From positions 124,001-188,000 of the forward strand of contig JBBHKE010000200.1 in assembly GCA_037447655.1 (NCBI GenBank): a stretch of DNA of 64,000 nt. Direction: 5' to 3'. A model generated the notes under the pieces. It worked only from the letters and a program-made list of their open reading frames with translations, was not told the DNA's origin and did no database searches. Source of the stretch: Zygnema cylindricum (taxonomy: Eukaryota; Streptophyta; Zygnematophyceae; Zygnematales; Zygnemataceae). Each line of letters begins with the position of its first letter. Position 1 is the first letter of the stretch. Of the stretch, positions 11,742-24,700 are shown piece after piece. The position numbers and the translations under genes were made by a program.

Positions 11742-12746
11742 TGTTGAAAAGAGAGGTATTTTGTAGTCTTTCTTGTGGACTTACTACAGCCCTCATACTT
11801 GTCGTAGTCACTGAGGAGGTGCAGACAGCCATAGCTGCTTGCTACAGCTAAAGGATGCAGACAGCCATGGCTGCCTACTGCAGCTAAAGGAGACAAGCAG
11901 ATCATTCAGTACATATTTTTTGCATAATATGACTGCCTCTTATGGGACTTGATCCAGTGACCTCTGGATGATGACCGTACAGACCAGCCGTTCGCCTTAT
12001 CCGGTAAGCCTTAAAGAAATCGATACATGCATATGGCGCGATATGTATTTAAAATTATACCGCGCCGGGCATTTCATTTAACTAATTACGGGACGATTTA
12101 TGCATGGAAACATGTCGGTCCGCACGAAATCGGGACCGCAGGAAATATACGAATTAACATTTTATTTCGACGGACGAAATCAAATGTCCAGATCGGATCG
12201 AACGGCTCACAGTGCAGCCGGGATGCCGCAATAACCGTTTGGCGGTTCATGGACTAGATGTTGGTGGATGACACGTGGCAACATATGGTTGGACAGCAGA
12301 TATCACGGGAGGAGCAACTACGGCTCTATAACAAACACGCGTCAACGGAACGGCCATGCCGTACTATGTTCGTACAAAAAGTACAGCGGTACCTGTACCT
12401 TCTTGTACTTTACAGTCTTATGATTGGTCGAAGTACCTTAGTAGTAGGCTTAGAGAGGTAGCTTAAGACTTAGAATATTTTTTGGTTTTCCAGCCTCTCT
12501 CCGAGAGTGCACTTGTGTTTATGGACCAACTTTGGTCAGCCATAACTAATACTCAAGGGAGCAATTTCAGTGATTCTTTTTGCAGCCGACTCAAAGGAGT
12601 CTAGGCTACACATGGGTTTAGACGGTTAGAGATTTTGCGTCCTAGGGTGGGACTTATTCATTGTCAAAGTCAAAAGTGCATATACTATCTAAGAGGCTTC
12701 ACATAAGCTGAACATTCAATGTACCTATGGAGGTCACAGAATTACA
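11742..12746 (+). repeat. 3' LTR of element C
   Basis: 1005 bp, TGTTGAAAAG ... GAATTACA. It is followed by antisense element F sequence rather than a PBS, which fixes the boundary. The short U5 reading frame keeps its ATG here (ATG GAG GTC ACA GAA TTA CA), unlike the 5' LTR. Confidence 0.9.
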
Positions 12747-14334
12747 TTTTTCTACACTAAGCTTCTTCATTTCCCTCAACCTATCAAATTGCACATGCCC
12801 CAACCGCTTATTCTAAATCATCACCTTAGGAACACCAACATAGTAAGCATTCTTCTTTTCATTACTCAGGTTAAGCCTAAACATTCCTTGGCTACCCTTA
12901 TCTGTTGTTAAGTAGACTTCATCCCCATACTTAGCTACAAAGACTCCCTTTCTAATGAAAGTATAATACTCTTTGTCATCTAACACAGAAGTAGAGACAA
13001 GAATACCACTCAGCTGAGGAATGTAGAGTACATCTGAGAAGGTGAGTATATAAGTCTTTCCCTCCACTAAGACTTTCAGATCTATCGACCCCACTAAATT
13101 TGTAGTAACCACTCTCACATCCCCATAATCTATCTCTAAAGTAGGGATCGTTCTTAGCTTAGTAAAGAGGTGCTTATCACGACTCATATGCATGGACGCA
13201 CTTGAGTCGATGATCCACCCTTCCCGTGGAGCTTCCTGAATTGCTCCGAGAGCACACTTCTGTTTCCGAGGGATCTCCTTCTCCTCTTGATTCTCGTCAA
13301 GAAGAAGCTACCCATCCTCTTACTCAGAGGACTCGTCCTCGGTCTCTCCATTCACTTTTGTAACCACAAATGCCTTCTTTTTCCCTCTAGAAGAACCCCC
13401 TCTACGATTATATTTGAGCCTCAGCTCGGACAGCTTGACACAATTCGCTATGAAGTGTCCCAGCTTTTTGCAAAAGTGACAAAGACCCTTTTGGGGCCTC
13501 GGTCCTCAAAACTGATCTCTCTTTTCTTTTTACATTTTCTTTGGATCCTTTCCCCACGTGTTTGCTCCTGCAGCTAGAGCTTTGATGCTCTTTCCCCCTC
13601 TCCTAATCTTAATTGTGTTCTCTTACACAAGTATCATTCGGACCACTTTGTTCCACTTCCATAAACTATCAGTTACTTCCTGTACTCAGTACAGAATGTT
13701 TTCATACTCGTCACGTAACTTCATAATGACAGTGATAACTTTCATCTTCATTGTATTTGTCCACCCTGCACTCTCCATCTCCATATACAAACAAGATAGA
13801 TCATTATAATAGTCTAACATCTTTCCCATTTTGTTTGTATTATTCCCTAACTTTTGCTCAGCCAACTGGAGCAGTTGAATAGTATCACCTCTATAGATCT
13901 CCACCAAACTCACCCACATCTCCTTGAATTTGTAAATGTGAAGGTGGGGGGTTGCCAAAGCCTGGGTGAGGTGTCTTAAAATGAAGTTTTTGGCAGCCAT
14001 GTAGGTGTCTTCCCACGATTGGGTATCGTTCTCCGCGGTTTTCAAGGCCGCCCCTCCGGGTGCCATAGCAATAGGAGTAAGAGGTGTCTCCTTCTCTTTC
14101 CTCTTTTCAGACACACTGATATCCCCATCATCTGCCTCTTTTGCTACAGCAGATGCTATGTAAGAAAAACTTATTCCACCAAACCTTGGTGAAGTTCCTT
14201 GTGGTGGATGTTTGACTTGTCAACTGACAATACCCTAGTATCGTTTTTCGCACAAAGCCGTTGTCATTATGGCTTCTTAATAGATGAACCCAGATCCATT
14301 GAAGATGGGCACCCTAGAGGGTGGGCCCATAACC
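12747..14334 (-). pseudogene. Copia element F, gag and protease remnant
   Basis: Antisense gag-pol of the main family, read from 14334 leftwards: gag (TWED segment and LYMEMESAGW, 14114-13690), a zinc knuckle in broken frame (about 13490-13430), an acidic linker, and protease. The protease catalytic site is DSSA instead of DSGA (near 13210). Then come IPQLSGILVSTSVLDD and the start of pre-integrase at about 12760. The rest of pre-integrase and integrase resumes at 6388 beyond C. The PBS-LTR junction lacks one T (AACCGCAATT), which would shift the leader frame. Confidence 0.85.
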
Positions 14335-15342
14335 GCAATTTTGTGTCCTCCATTGGACTACACAATTCAAGAAACCTCTAAGTAGTTTTTAACTAACCCA
14401 CTTTCAACCACAACCACTTCTATCCAAGCAAACAAGTTGACAATTTGACAGCACCTCTGTGTAGCTTAGACTTCTGTGAGTCCGCAGCAAAAAGAATCAT
14501 TAAAAATGGCAAACCATCCGATAAGTTATGAGGTGGCAAAGATGCCAATTTATACAAACTCTCAAAGAGAGAAGTGGGTGTCTACTCAAAAATTGCTAAG
14601 TCCTAATCCCCTGTCACAACACCTATCTACTACAGTACGATCGAATCAAATAACTGTAAAGTACAGAAAGGTACTACAGTCGATGTCTTTACGGTGCGGC
14701 CTGTGTACGACAAGGCCATTGAGTGGACGCGTGTCCACATTTTGCTCGTCTTTATGTTCCCCGGAATTCTCGCGACCAAATGTTATCTCTCCACGTGGCG
14801 CCAAGTCATGCCATGTCCAAAAGCCGCCAAAGTGACCATTTCAGGATCTCGCGGCGACATGTGTCGTTAGATCAAAAAGCGACATTAAATGTTAGTCGTC
14901 GAAACAAATGTCCAATTCATTTGTTTCGTGCGGGGTCATATTCGCACAATATATTAACTAGTTGTATGTCCCCTCTTTCGTAATATCGCTAATCGGATTA
15001 TGGACCATAATACAGTTTAAGTAATTATCACACCCTATGTATTTTAACGAACTCCTACAACAGACCGGTTAGAGCATACGGCTACGCCTCGCTTTGTCGG
15101 TCGGAGGTTCCAATCCTGTCGGATTCAACCTTTTGTTTAAAAGTGACTTATGTCACTCTTTCGTCCTGCTTATGGAGCTGAGGCAGCCATGGCTCCACTA
15201 CTCTCTCTCTCTCCTTCAGTGATTACAGCAAGTATGGGGGATAGAGGAAAGAGGTGGAGGCAGGCTGCTTGAGTTTTTCTTTTCTTTTTCTACCAAGCTA
15301 TTCAGACCTATAAAATACTCTATAAATCTAGTGATTTCAACA
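14335..15342 (-). repeat. 5' LTR of copia element F
   Basis: 1008 bp, starting TGTTGAAATCAC at 15342 and ending ...AAAATTGC at 14335. It holds a clear U3 hairpin (about 15178-15275) and a tRNA-like segment on the plus strand (15061-15133). It abuts copia K pol at 15343, so F inserted into K. AACCC (15343-15347) is the expected right-hand target duplication. Confidence 0.88.
15061..15133 (+). other. tRNA-like segment antisense within the LTR
   Basis: The bases GACCGGTTAGAGC, then TACGGCTACGCC, then GGTCGGAGGTTCCAATCC resemble a tRNA D-arm start, anticodon region and T-arm with a B-box-like GGTTCCAATCC. I cannot pair a full cloverleaf. The same block, on the same strand relative to the LTR, occurs in D, E and B, and a diverged form in H. 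Confidence 0.45.
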
Positions 15343-18243
15343 AACCCCCCCAAATTCCGCTAGTATTATTTTGCAAATCTATGAATTAAAAGGCGATTTA
15401 ACTTTGTGGCACCACCGGATGTGTCACACATTTGAGGCGAGTTTACGACGGATGATTAAAAATAGGAGCGTAAGGGGATTAGACTTGGCGTCTTGAGAGA
15501 AAGTTAATGGATGTAAGGGGTGTAGTAAAGGGAGAAAAATCAGAAAGCTACATCCGGCTAAGGATCCAATGCATTGATCTAAGCATCCACTTGATCTTGT
15601 GCATATTGATTTATATGGGGACGTTAAATCGGAGACGATTGGTGGAAACAAATATATTATGGTGGTGGTGGACGACTTCTCTCGCTTCACATGGGTAATA
15701 TTACTAAAACAGAAATCCGAAGCATTTTTACGTTTTCAAGAGTGGCATGTAATGGCAAAAAGGCAATGTGAGAGAAAGATAAAATCTATCAGATCGGATA
15801 AAGGAGGGGAATTTCTTGCTTTTGATATCATTGCAAAGAATGGGAAATTTCTCACCAATATACCGCATCTTACTCACCGAAATCAAATGGTATTGCGGAG
15901 AGAAAGAACCGCACTTTTCAAGAGATGGTACAATCCATGGTACACGGATCCGGGAGGAGTATTCATTTATGGGGCGATGCCATTTTGACGGCGGATTATA
16001 TTTGCATTCGGAGGATTACATTGGTTTTGGGTGATAAAACTCCATACGAATTGTGGACTGGACGAAAACCTACTCCTCACCACATTCGGATTAGGGGATG
16101 TCGACGGTTTATGTTCAAGCACAAAAGAGAAAGGGTAAGTTTGCATCGAGGAGTTGGAGAGGTTATTTCGTTGGATATAGTGACAAAGGGAGTCTTTATC
16201 GAGTTTATGATCCGATTTGACATATCGTTGAGGAATCGAGGAATGTGGATTTTCAAAAGGATTTATTATCCACAATCTCTCGATCGGCTAAGCGACACGC
16301 TAATCTTGATTTATATCAGGAATTTGATATAGGTGACCTTAATGACATTGAGGGTTCGGATTTAAAAATTGATCCGGAATCCACCTCCAATGTTAAGGGG
16401 GGGAAAGGTAAAATTGTGGAAAATGTAAATTTTGATAACATTGGTGGGGATTCACGAAGAGTAAAATCCCGAATGTCTTCGGACACAAGGAAATCTTCAT
16501 CTTCTAGATCGAGTGGAGCGACTATCATTGAGGAGGAACCAACAAAGGAGGAGAAAGAATTTGAGCCAAGGAGAAGTATGAGAGAAAATAAGGGAAAGAA
16601 ACCGGCACGTCTTTCTTTTAATGGTAAGGGAAATATTGAAAATTCATATCATTGTATTTCGGCGGCTAGGGAGGAAGATTTCCTCTTATAGTAATCATTA
16701 TGTGATTATATGCCGAGCGATCCGCAATCGTAAATTGAAGCACGAAAACCATGCGATTGGGAAAAGCAATGGAAACCAGCGTGGGAAAGAGAACTTCAAT
16801 CTATTATCGACAACCAAACATTTGAGGAGGTAAGTTTACCGGAGGGTAAAAAGGCTATTGATGCGAAGTGGTTTTTCAAAAAAAAAACAAGTGCATCGGG
16901 GGAAATAGTAAAACATAAGGCTCGGCTAATTTGCAAGGGCTTTCAACAAAGGGAAAGAGTAGATTATACGGAGACATAAGCACCGATAGTGAAGTTTGAT
17001 TCTTTGAGAATGATTATAGTTATTGTCGTTGCCACCAAGAAGCACCTTCACCAAATCGACGTAGAGACGGCGTTCTTGAATGGTGATTTAGAGGAGGAGA
17101 ATTATATGAGGCTTCGGAAAGAGTAGTCTCAAAAAAAGGGAAGTTATGGCGGCTGCCAAAGTCTGTGTACAGACTAAAGCAAGCACCAAAGACTTGGTAT
17201 TTATGATTACACAAGGTCCTTACCGAATTTGGATTCGTCTGCACAATTTCAGACTCTAGAGTTTATGTAAAAGGTGAGGGGGAGGATCAAATCATATTTT
17301 CTTTCTACTTGGATGATTTTTTGATGATATGTGACAAGTTGACGCGAATCGAGGAATTGAAAGAGTACCTGCGACTATATTTTAAGGTCACAGATTTGGG
17401 AGAAGTACAATATATTCTTGGAGTGGAAGTTTTAAAGTACAATAAAGGGGATATTAAATTGTCGCAAGCTCAATATTGCAAAGAAGTACTAAAAAAAATT
17501 GTTATGTTGGATTCTAAGCCGGTTTTTACACCACTAGATTCCAAACTATAATATCGCAAATTTGAGGAGGAGGAAAGTGTCTAGGTGCCCTATCGTGAGG
17601 CCGTTGGAAGTTTGATGTATTTAAGTGTGGCCACGTGACCGGATATTTCAGCCGCAATTTTTGTCTTGAGCCGATTTTGTCAAGCTCCTAAGAAGATTCA
17701 TTGGGAGGTCGTGAAAAGAATCTTTCGTAACCTTGCACGAACATCTGAGATTGGATTATTATTTCAAACTGAACAAGAGACTTTGGATTGTTTGGGATAT
17801 TGTGACGCAGACTAGGGCGACGACTTTGATTCAGGAAAGTCAACGTCCGGTTATGCTTTTGTTTTTGGCGGCGTGGCAATTTCTTGGAGCTCATGTTTTC
17901 AGCCAACCGTCGCGCTAAGTTCAACCGAAACAGAGTATATGGTTACGTGTCATACGTCTAATGCGTCGATTTGGATCAAAGAGTTATTTGGGAATTGGGG
18001 ATTTCTATTGTTGTATGAAAATCTTTTCTGCCAGTATGAGTTCGATGGAGTTGGTCAAGAATCGTGTCTTTCACAAAAAGACAAAGCACATAAGGATTTA
18101 GACGCATTTTGTACGTGATTTGGTCGCTGCGAAGGAGGATGAATTTTTGTACATTAGGAGGTTGGAGGAAGCTGCAGATATGCTGACGAAAGTTGCGGCT
18201 AATGAAGTACATTTGAGAGGAAGACCTAAATTAGGCTTGGTGT
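15343..18243 (+). pseudogene. Copia element K pol (second lineage)
   Basis: A copia pol different from the main family and close to element G. The order is pre-integrase (LWHHRMCHTFEASLRRM, about 15405; CKGCSKGRK), then integrase core (HIDLYGD, VVVDDFSRFTW, IRSDKGGEF), with the GIAERKNRT segment one frame away. A long charged linker follows (16245-16691: Ser-rich, then EPRRSMREN). RT has IDVETAFLNGDLEEE near 17060 and YLDD near 17310. RNase H (SSTETEYM, about 17920) runs to the final AADMLTKVA near 18180. There are many stops and shifts. The 5' part (LTR, gag, protease) is missing because F interrupts at 15342. Confidence 0.88.
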
Positions 18244-18269
18244 AATGATTACAATTTTGAGAGGGGGAT

Positions 18270-18763
18270 TGTTATAGTCAAAATTGTAATTAGTCGTCGC
18301 GGTCTGTCCCACGACCAGATAGTTTGTCTGTTGTTCTCAAGTGTGTGGTCTTGTTTTTGTCTAAGTATGTTTCGTAGTTTGTTTCGATGATTCCCGATAT
18401 CGCGTAGATTCGGTTTTACGACGACCATGTAGAAGATGTTGTTTGAAGTGTAAGGTTTGTCGTTAGTTGGTTTTGTGTGTACGTATGGTACAACTTTAAT
18501 ACTACGCAGTTTCGTATTGATTCATTTTGTTTGGTATGCGCTTCGTGCGCCTTTTACATTTGGTCTTGGTTTATAGTTTAAAATAGTGACGTGATGTTTG
18601 GTGTACTATATATAGCAAAATAGTGGGAGGGAAAAGATACACTTATTATGGGAGAAAGTGTCCATGGAATATATAGGCTTTTGTGGACAGTCCTCTCTCG
18701 TGTGATTTTATATCAATGCTTTCGCAGTTATCTTGCACTATGATTTATTGTAAGATCCTTTCA
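18270..18763 (+). repeat. 3' LTR of copia element K
   Basis: The purine tract GAGAGGGGGA (18259-18268) comes right before TGTTATAGTC (18270). I place the end at ...GATCCTTTCA (18763), because the LTR of element G ends in a very similar ATCCTTT segment just before its PBS. Length is about 494 bp. A TATA-like TATATATAGC is at about 18606. The right end is less certain than the left. Confidence 0.65.
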
Positions 18764-20683
18764 GATGATGTATTTAAAGGAGTGTGCCTACCACAGCTCT
18801 AGAGCCATCAACCTCCCATAAAAAAAAACAGCGTACAGGTTTAGATCTCTACCAGGATACCGAAACTAAGGTAGATTGTAGGTCTCATAGTCGTCCAATT
18901 TCACACGCCATTTTCACCATTAACTTCAAACAGAATCCAGACAATGGAAATCTTATTTCAAAACTAGAATTTATAAAAAATAAACTCCAAGATGACACTA
19001 TATAATGATGGACCTAGACAAATGGTTACGAGTTCAATAAAGTTTATGTAATTCGCCCCTCTGTTTATCCAATAACATTCTTGAGTGACATGCAACGATC
19101 AAAGACCTCAAACAACACATGAGGGCACCATACATCTTATAATCCCACGAAAAAATGATCCACAGACTCCACACTACCATTGCAATTTCACAAGGTGCTC
19201 CGCTTTCAACTCCTTTTATCGTCAACCAACATCCTTGTGAATCCTTGTAAAAGCCCTGAGAATCCACATTTTTCAATAGCATTGCCATGGCTGATTGCAA
19301 AATTGTTGCTATGTATTGTCTCAAAAAAACAGATATCAATTCAAGGATGCATTCTAAAGACGATGTACATGAAAAACGCCGATACATACAACAGCTGATG
19401 TTATATAGAACAAGTTTTTACACCGATAAAGAGGAAAAAGTTGTGACATAAAACCATAATGAAGGATATTCCCATGTCACCCATCCGGATTGTGTTCTAA
19501 AACTTAGATCCAATCAGTGACGCTCATTTCCGTGTACTGGCAGAAAATTCGTTTAAAACGGGTCAAAAATAATTTATGATGGAGTCTGAAACATTATGAG
19601 TGCGACAAAATAGTGACTTGTAGAAGTCGTGCGAGTGTCATAAAAATAACAATCTAACAGTATCCTATCTGAAATGAGTGTATTCAGCGATACCTCGATT
19701 TTGCGTAGCTATGGAAATGCTATATCAAACAGCACCGGCGGATCATATTGATGGTTTTCTAAGATATCGTATTAACCATCACACTAGAATGTAAATGAAG
19801 TGCATTGGAATCACATAGGTGCACCAATATATCGTGTACGAAGTTCTTGATCGTGTGCATTGCTTTAGCTATACGAAATCGTACCATTTCATTAACAAAC
19901 AACCATTCAATTGAAATTTGCAGTAGATGTAGAGATTCGATTGCTGTAGAATGACAGTCGAACATTTTCAGTTGATCTTGCGTGTTTCATGCAATCTACG
20001 TGCACAAATTTTGTAAGATTTCCTTTTACCACAACAAACGTCGAGGTTGAATTTTAGCATTCGAGATAGAGATTACCACGCAGTACAGTTACATATTGCC
20101 GAAGATTCAAAATTGTGCATTTGAGATAGAATCATGGTTGCGTGGATAGAATCTTTTGTTGTTGGATGACAAGACAAACACAGGTAGAAAATAAATAAAA
20201 CAAATATATGGCAAAATAGTGTTGTCAGTAAGAACACATGGACTCTTGACCATCCAAAGTACCAAACCTTAAATATATGGTGTTTACGAATAAGCTTCGT
20301 TGTACATTACTATTTGTTAGAAACCTTATGACATCAGCAAGTCTCGAGTAACCATGAATGTTCAGTCAAGTGCACGAGATTGCAATTTGGCATTATGTGG
20401 TATATCTCATATAGAAACTACTGTAGATTACGGAGTTATGATGTTTTGGATTTTAAACACCCCAAACAGTCAAAAAACTCGGTTTGTAATTACTAATTAT
20501 TAACTACAGTCTTGTGGTCGGGACAGGCTGGCTGATAGGGATGCCACGCTTACAACCTAGGTCACCATGAATCTTGCCTTGGCCGGTAAAACGAGCAGTC
20601 ACCTCCAATACAATACACCGTCAATCGCTTTTAGAGTAAAGTAATAAATAGCGTAAAATAATAATTAGTGTTAAAAACACTAA
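18764..20683. other. Mostly unassigned sequence
   Basis: No recognisable gene. Short open frames have no familiar motif. The only coding-like trace is the possible LINE remnant at 19060-19390. The rest is moderately AT-rich unique-looking DNA, and the oldest visible background in this part of the window. Confidence 0.5.
19060..19390 (-). pseudogene. Possible LINE zinc-binding (zf-RVT-like) remnant
   Basis: One antisense frame reads NCNGSVESVDHFFVG followed by VWCPHVLFEVFDRC. This recalls the C-x-x-x-x-E-S-x-D-H-L-F pattern found downstream of RT in many plant-type LINEs. Stops interrupt it and no RT core is visible nearby. Weak support. Confidence 0.3.
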
Positions 20684-20779
20684 GGATGGCGTTCCATCAG
20701 ACGAAAAGTGAGGTTTTTTACAAAAATCTAAACCTATCCGTACTACGTCGTACCTTTTATTTTGTTTTTATACTTGGAC
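20684..20779 (+). mobile_element. Partial Harbinger-like MITE (copy 2)
   Basis: The sequence GGATGGCGTTCCATCAG, followed by ACGAAAAGTGAGG and GTCGTACCTTTTATTTTG, matches the reverse complement of the right end of the MITE at 54517-55264. It is preceded by TAA (20681-20683), a fitting 3-bp target site. After 96 bp it is cut by the LTR of element D. Confidence 0.65.
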
Positions 20780-21775
20780 TGTTGAAATCACTAGATCTAT
20801 GGAGTATTTTCTAGGTCTGAATAGCTTAGTAGAAAAAACGCAAGCAGTCTGTCTCCACCTCTTTCCTCTATCCCCAATACTTGTTATAGTCAATGAAAGA
20901 GAGAGAGAGTGGTGGAGCCATGGCTGCCTCAGCTCCATATGCAGGACTAAAAAGTGGCGAAAGTCACTCTCAACAAAAGGTTAAGTCCAGAAAGACTCAA
21001 ACCTTCGACTGGCAGAGCAAGGCGTAGCGGTCAGCTCTAACCGTTCTGTCGTAGGAGTTCGTTAAAAAACATAGGGTTTGATAACTAAATAAACTGTATT
21101 ATGATCCATAATCCGATTAACAACATTACGAATGAGGGGACATAGAACTAGTTAGTATATAGTGAGAACATGATCCAGCACGAAATAAATGAATCAGACA
21201 TTTGTTTCGATGGCTAACACTAAATGTCCGTTTCTGATCCAACAACACATTTCGGCGTCGAGATCCCGGAAAGATCACTTTGACGGTTATTTGACGTGGC
21301 ATGACCAAGCAACACGTGGAGAGATAACATTTGGTTGCGAGAATTTCGGGGAACATATGGACGAATAAAATATGGACACTCGTCCACTCAATAGCCTTGT
21401 CGTACACAGGCCGCACAATAAAGACATCGACCGTAATACCTTTTTGTACTTTACAGTTATTTGATTGGATCGTACTGTAGTAGATAGGGGTTGTGAGAGG
21501 GGATTACGACTTAGCAATTTTTTAGTAGACACCCACCTCTCTCTTTGAGAGTTTGTATAAATTGGCATCTTTGCCACCTCATAACTTATCGGTTGGTTGA
21601 CCGATATCAGTGATTTTTTTTGCTACGGACTCAAAGGAGTCCAGCTGCACAAGTGCGTAATCAAATTGTCAACTTGACTGCTAGGGCAGAAGTGGTTCTG
21701 GTTGAAAGTGGGCTAGTTAAAAACTACCTAGAGGCTTCTTGAATTTTGTAGTCCAATGGAGGACACAGAAGTGCA
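20780..21775 (+). repeat. 5' LTR of element D
   Basis: 996 bp, TGTTGAAATCACTAG ... GAAGTGCA. The leader frame is open: ATG GAG GAC ACA GAA GTG CAA GTT ATG continues into gag. U3 hairpin at about 20845-20935. It differs visibly from the 3' LTR of the same element, so this is an old copy. Confidence 0.88.
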
Positions 21776-24700
21776 AGTTATGGGCCCACCCTCTAGGGTT
21801 CCAATCTTCAATGGATCTGGGTTCATCTATTGGGAAGCCATGATGACAACGACTTTGTGCAAAAAACTATACTGGGGTTTTATCTATTGACAAGTGAAAT
21901 GTCCACCATAGGGAAATCCACCAAGGTTTGGAGGAATAAGGTTTTCTACAACAGCATCTACTGCATCAGAGGAGGCAGATGATAGGGACAGCAGTGTGTC
22001 TGAAAAGGGGAAAGAGAATGAGACACCTCTTACCCGTATTGCTCCTATTGCCACAACACCCGGAGCGGCGGCTGTGAAGACCGCGGAGAACGATACACAA
22101 ACGTGGGAAGACACCAACATGGGTGTCAAAAACTTCATTCTAAGACACCTCACTCAAGCTTTGGCAACCCCCGACTTTCACATTTACAAGGCCGAGGAGT
22201 TGTGGGTGAGTTTGGTGGAGATCTATAGAGCTGATACTATTCAATTGCTCAAGTTGGCCGAGCAAAAGTTAGGAAATTATGCTTACAAGGGGGGAAAGAT
22301 GTTAGACTATATTAATGATCTCTCTTGTTTGTATATGGAGATGGAGAGTGCTGGGTGGACAAGTAGAATGAAGATGAAAGTCAATACTCATCATGAAGTT
22401 ACCCGACGAGTATGAAATCATAGTGTACCGAATGCAAGAAATGACTGACAGTTTATGGAAATGGAACACAGTGGTCAAGATGATACTTTTGCAAGAGAAC
22501 ACAATTGAGATTAGCAAAGGGGGAAAGAGCATCTAAGCTCCGGCTGCAGGAGCAAACCGACGGGAGAAGGATCCGAAGAAACCGTACAAAGGAGAGAGAG
22601 ATCAGTTAGAGGACCGATGCTCCGAAAGGGTCTTTGTCACTTTTGCATAAAGCTAGGACACATCATAGTGGATTGTGTGAAGTTGTCCGAGTAAAGGCTC
22701 CAAGAGAATCATGGAGGGGGTTCTTCCGGAGGTAAGAAGAAGGCACTTATGGTCATAAAAGTGAAAGGAGAGACCGAAGACGAGTCCTCTAAGGAGGAGG
22801 ATGGGGAGCTTCTTCTTGACGAAAGTTTGGAGGAGAAGGAGATCCCTCGGAAACAGAAGCGTGCTATCGGAGCAATTTGGGAACCTGGACAAGAAGGATG
22901 GATCATCGACTCAGGTGCATGCATGCATATGTGTCGTGATAAGCACCTCTTTACTAAGCTAAGAAAGATCCCAACTGTTGAGAAAGAGTATGAGGATGAG
23001 AGAGTGGTTACCACAGATCTAGTGGGGTTCGTAGATGTGAAAGTCTTAGTGGAGGGTAAGACTTCTATACTCACCTTCTCAGATGTACTCTATATTCCTC
23101 AGTTGAGTAATTGACTTGTCTCTACGTCTGTGTTAGATGACAAAGAGTGTTGTACCTTCACTAGAAAGGGAGTCTTTACAGCTAAGTATGGGGATGAAGT
23201 CTACTTAACAACAGATAAGGGTAGCTAAGGAATGTTTAGGCTTAACCTGAGTAAGGAAAAGAATAATGCTTACTATGTTGGTGTTCCAAAGTTGATGATT
23301 TGGAATAAGCTGTTGGGGCATGTGCATTTTGATAGGATGAGGGAAATGAAGAAACTTGGTGTAGTAGAAGGCATTCAGTTTGGGGATAATTAAATGATAG
23401 ATGACTGTAGTGGCTGTGCTCAAGGTAAGGCTCACAAACTACCATTTTCCAAAGCCGCCACATTTAGGGGTGAGAAAATACTAGATCTGGACCACAGAGA
23501 TATGTGAGGACTTGCAAAGTTACCTTTGGTAAGAGCGAAGAGGTTTATGTTGACAATAAACGATTACTAGTCTAGATACTATAGAGTCTACTTCATAAAA
23601 AGAAAGTCTGAAACACCAATTTACTTCAAAAAATATAAAGCCTGGAGTGAAAAGTTGGATGGAACCCCCATTAAGAGAATAAGGAGTGATAATGGGGGAG
23701 AATATACATCTAACCTGTTTGAGGAATACTTGAGAGATGAGGGAGTTCAGCACCAGAAAATTGTACCATATAACTAGGAACAAAATGGGGTAGCTGAGAG
23801 GTTGAACCGAACACTAAGAGATAGTGTATGCAGTATGTTGGCCGAGAAGAAACTAAGAAAGAGATTTTGAACAGAAGCCATGAACTGTGCAAACTACATT
23901 AAGAATAGAGTCCCTACCTCAAGTGTAAAAGGAATGACACCTTATGAGAGATGGGTTGGAATGAAACTACATATTTCTCACCTTAAAGTATTCGGTAGCC
24001 AAGTTTATAGTCTTAACACGTATAAGAAAAACTGGAAACTAGATGCTAAGGGAAAACCTGGATGCTTTGTAGGATATGATGAGGATGTCAAGGGATATAG
24101 AGTCTATAACTTAGGGAAGAAAGATATCATTCTGGTTAAACTCCTAGTTGTCATGGATTAAGGGAAGTCATTTGACCCCTTCAAATATACCAAGAAGATA
24201 AGAATCAGATTTTAATCCGAAAGTGAGGAGAACTTGCTCGTTTCCGAAATGGACATGAGTGAAATCGTGATTGCAGATTGGAGGAGATCCAAGTTACACG
24301 AGACTCACCAAAAACCTCACATAATCCTATGGACTTCGAGGAGACAGAGGAGGAGGAACCGGAACCGGCTTCCATAGACAGGGGAGCGGATGAGACAATA
24401 AGGAGAAATCCAAGACTTTCTTCCATTCTAGCTTCGTCGTTAGAGGGAGGGAGAAGGAGAAGCAAAAGGATATAGGAAAAACAAACCGCACATAAGGTAA
24501 CTAAGCTATCTCACCCAGATGAGCCTCAGTCTTACTCGGAGGCAGTGAACAGTCCGGAGAAAGACATATGGATTAGAGCCGTAAATGATGAGATGGCCTC
24601 CATGATGGAAGCAAATACTTGGGAACTAGTAGACTGTCATCCGGACAAAAAAACCAATTGGTTGTAAATGGGTGTTTAAACTAAAACTGAACCTAGATAA

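Larger units (their letters stand above)
6389..12746 (+). mobile_element. Copia element C, complete with both LTRs
   Basis: A full Ty1/copia element of 6358 bp: 5' LTR 6389-7358, PBS 7359-7373, one gag-pol region 7363-11728, PPT 11729-11741, 3' LTR 11742-12746. It sits inside the antisense integrase of F. The flanks TTCTT (6384-6388) and TTTTT (12747-12751) differ at one base and fit a decayed 5-bp target duplication. It is the least damaged element in the window (four in-frame stops and one frameshift in pol), so it is probably the most recent insertion in the left cluster. Confidence 0.92.

Noticed and set aside
15061-15133. A functional tRNA gene in the LTR of F
   Set aside because: The acceptor and anticodon stems do not pair and the T-stem is incomplete; only tRNA-like.
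20521-20600. Possible tRNA or SINE (GGCTGGCTGATAGGG...)
   Set aside because: No cloverleaf or paired A and B boxes could be found.
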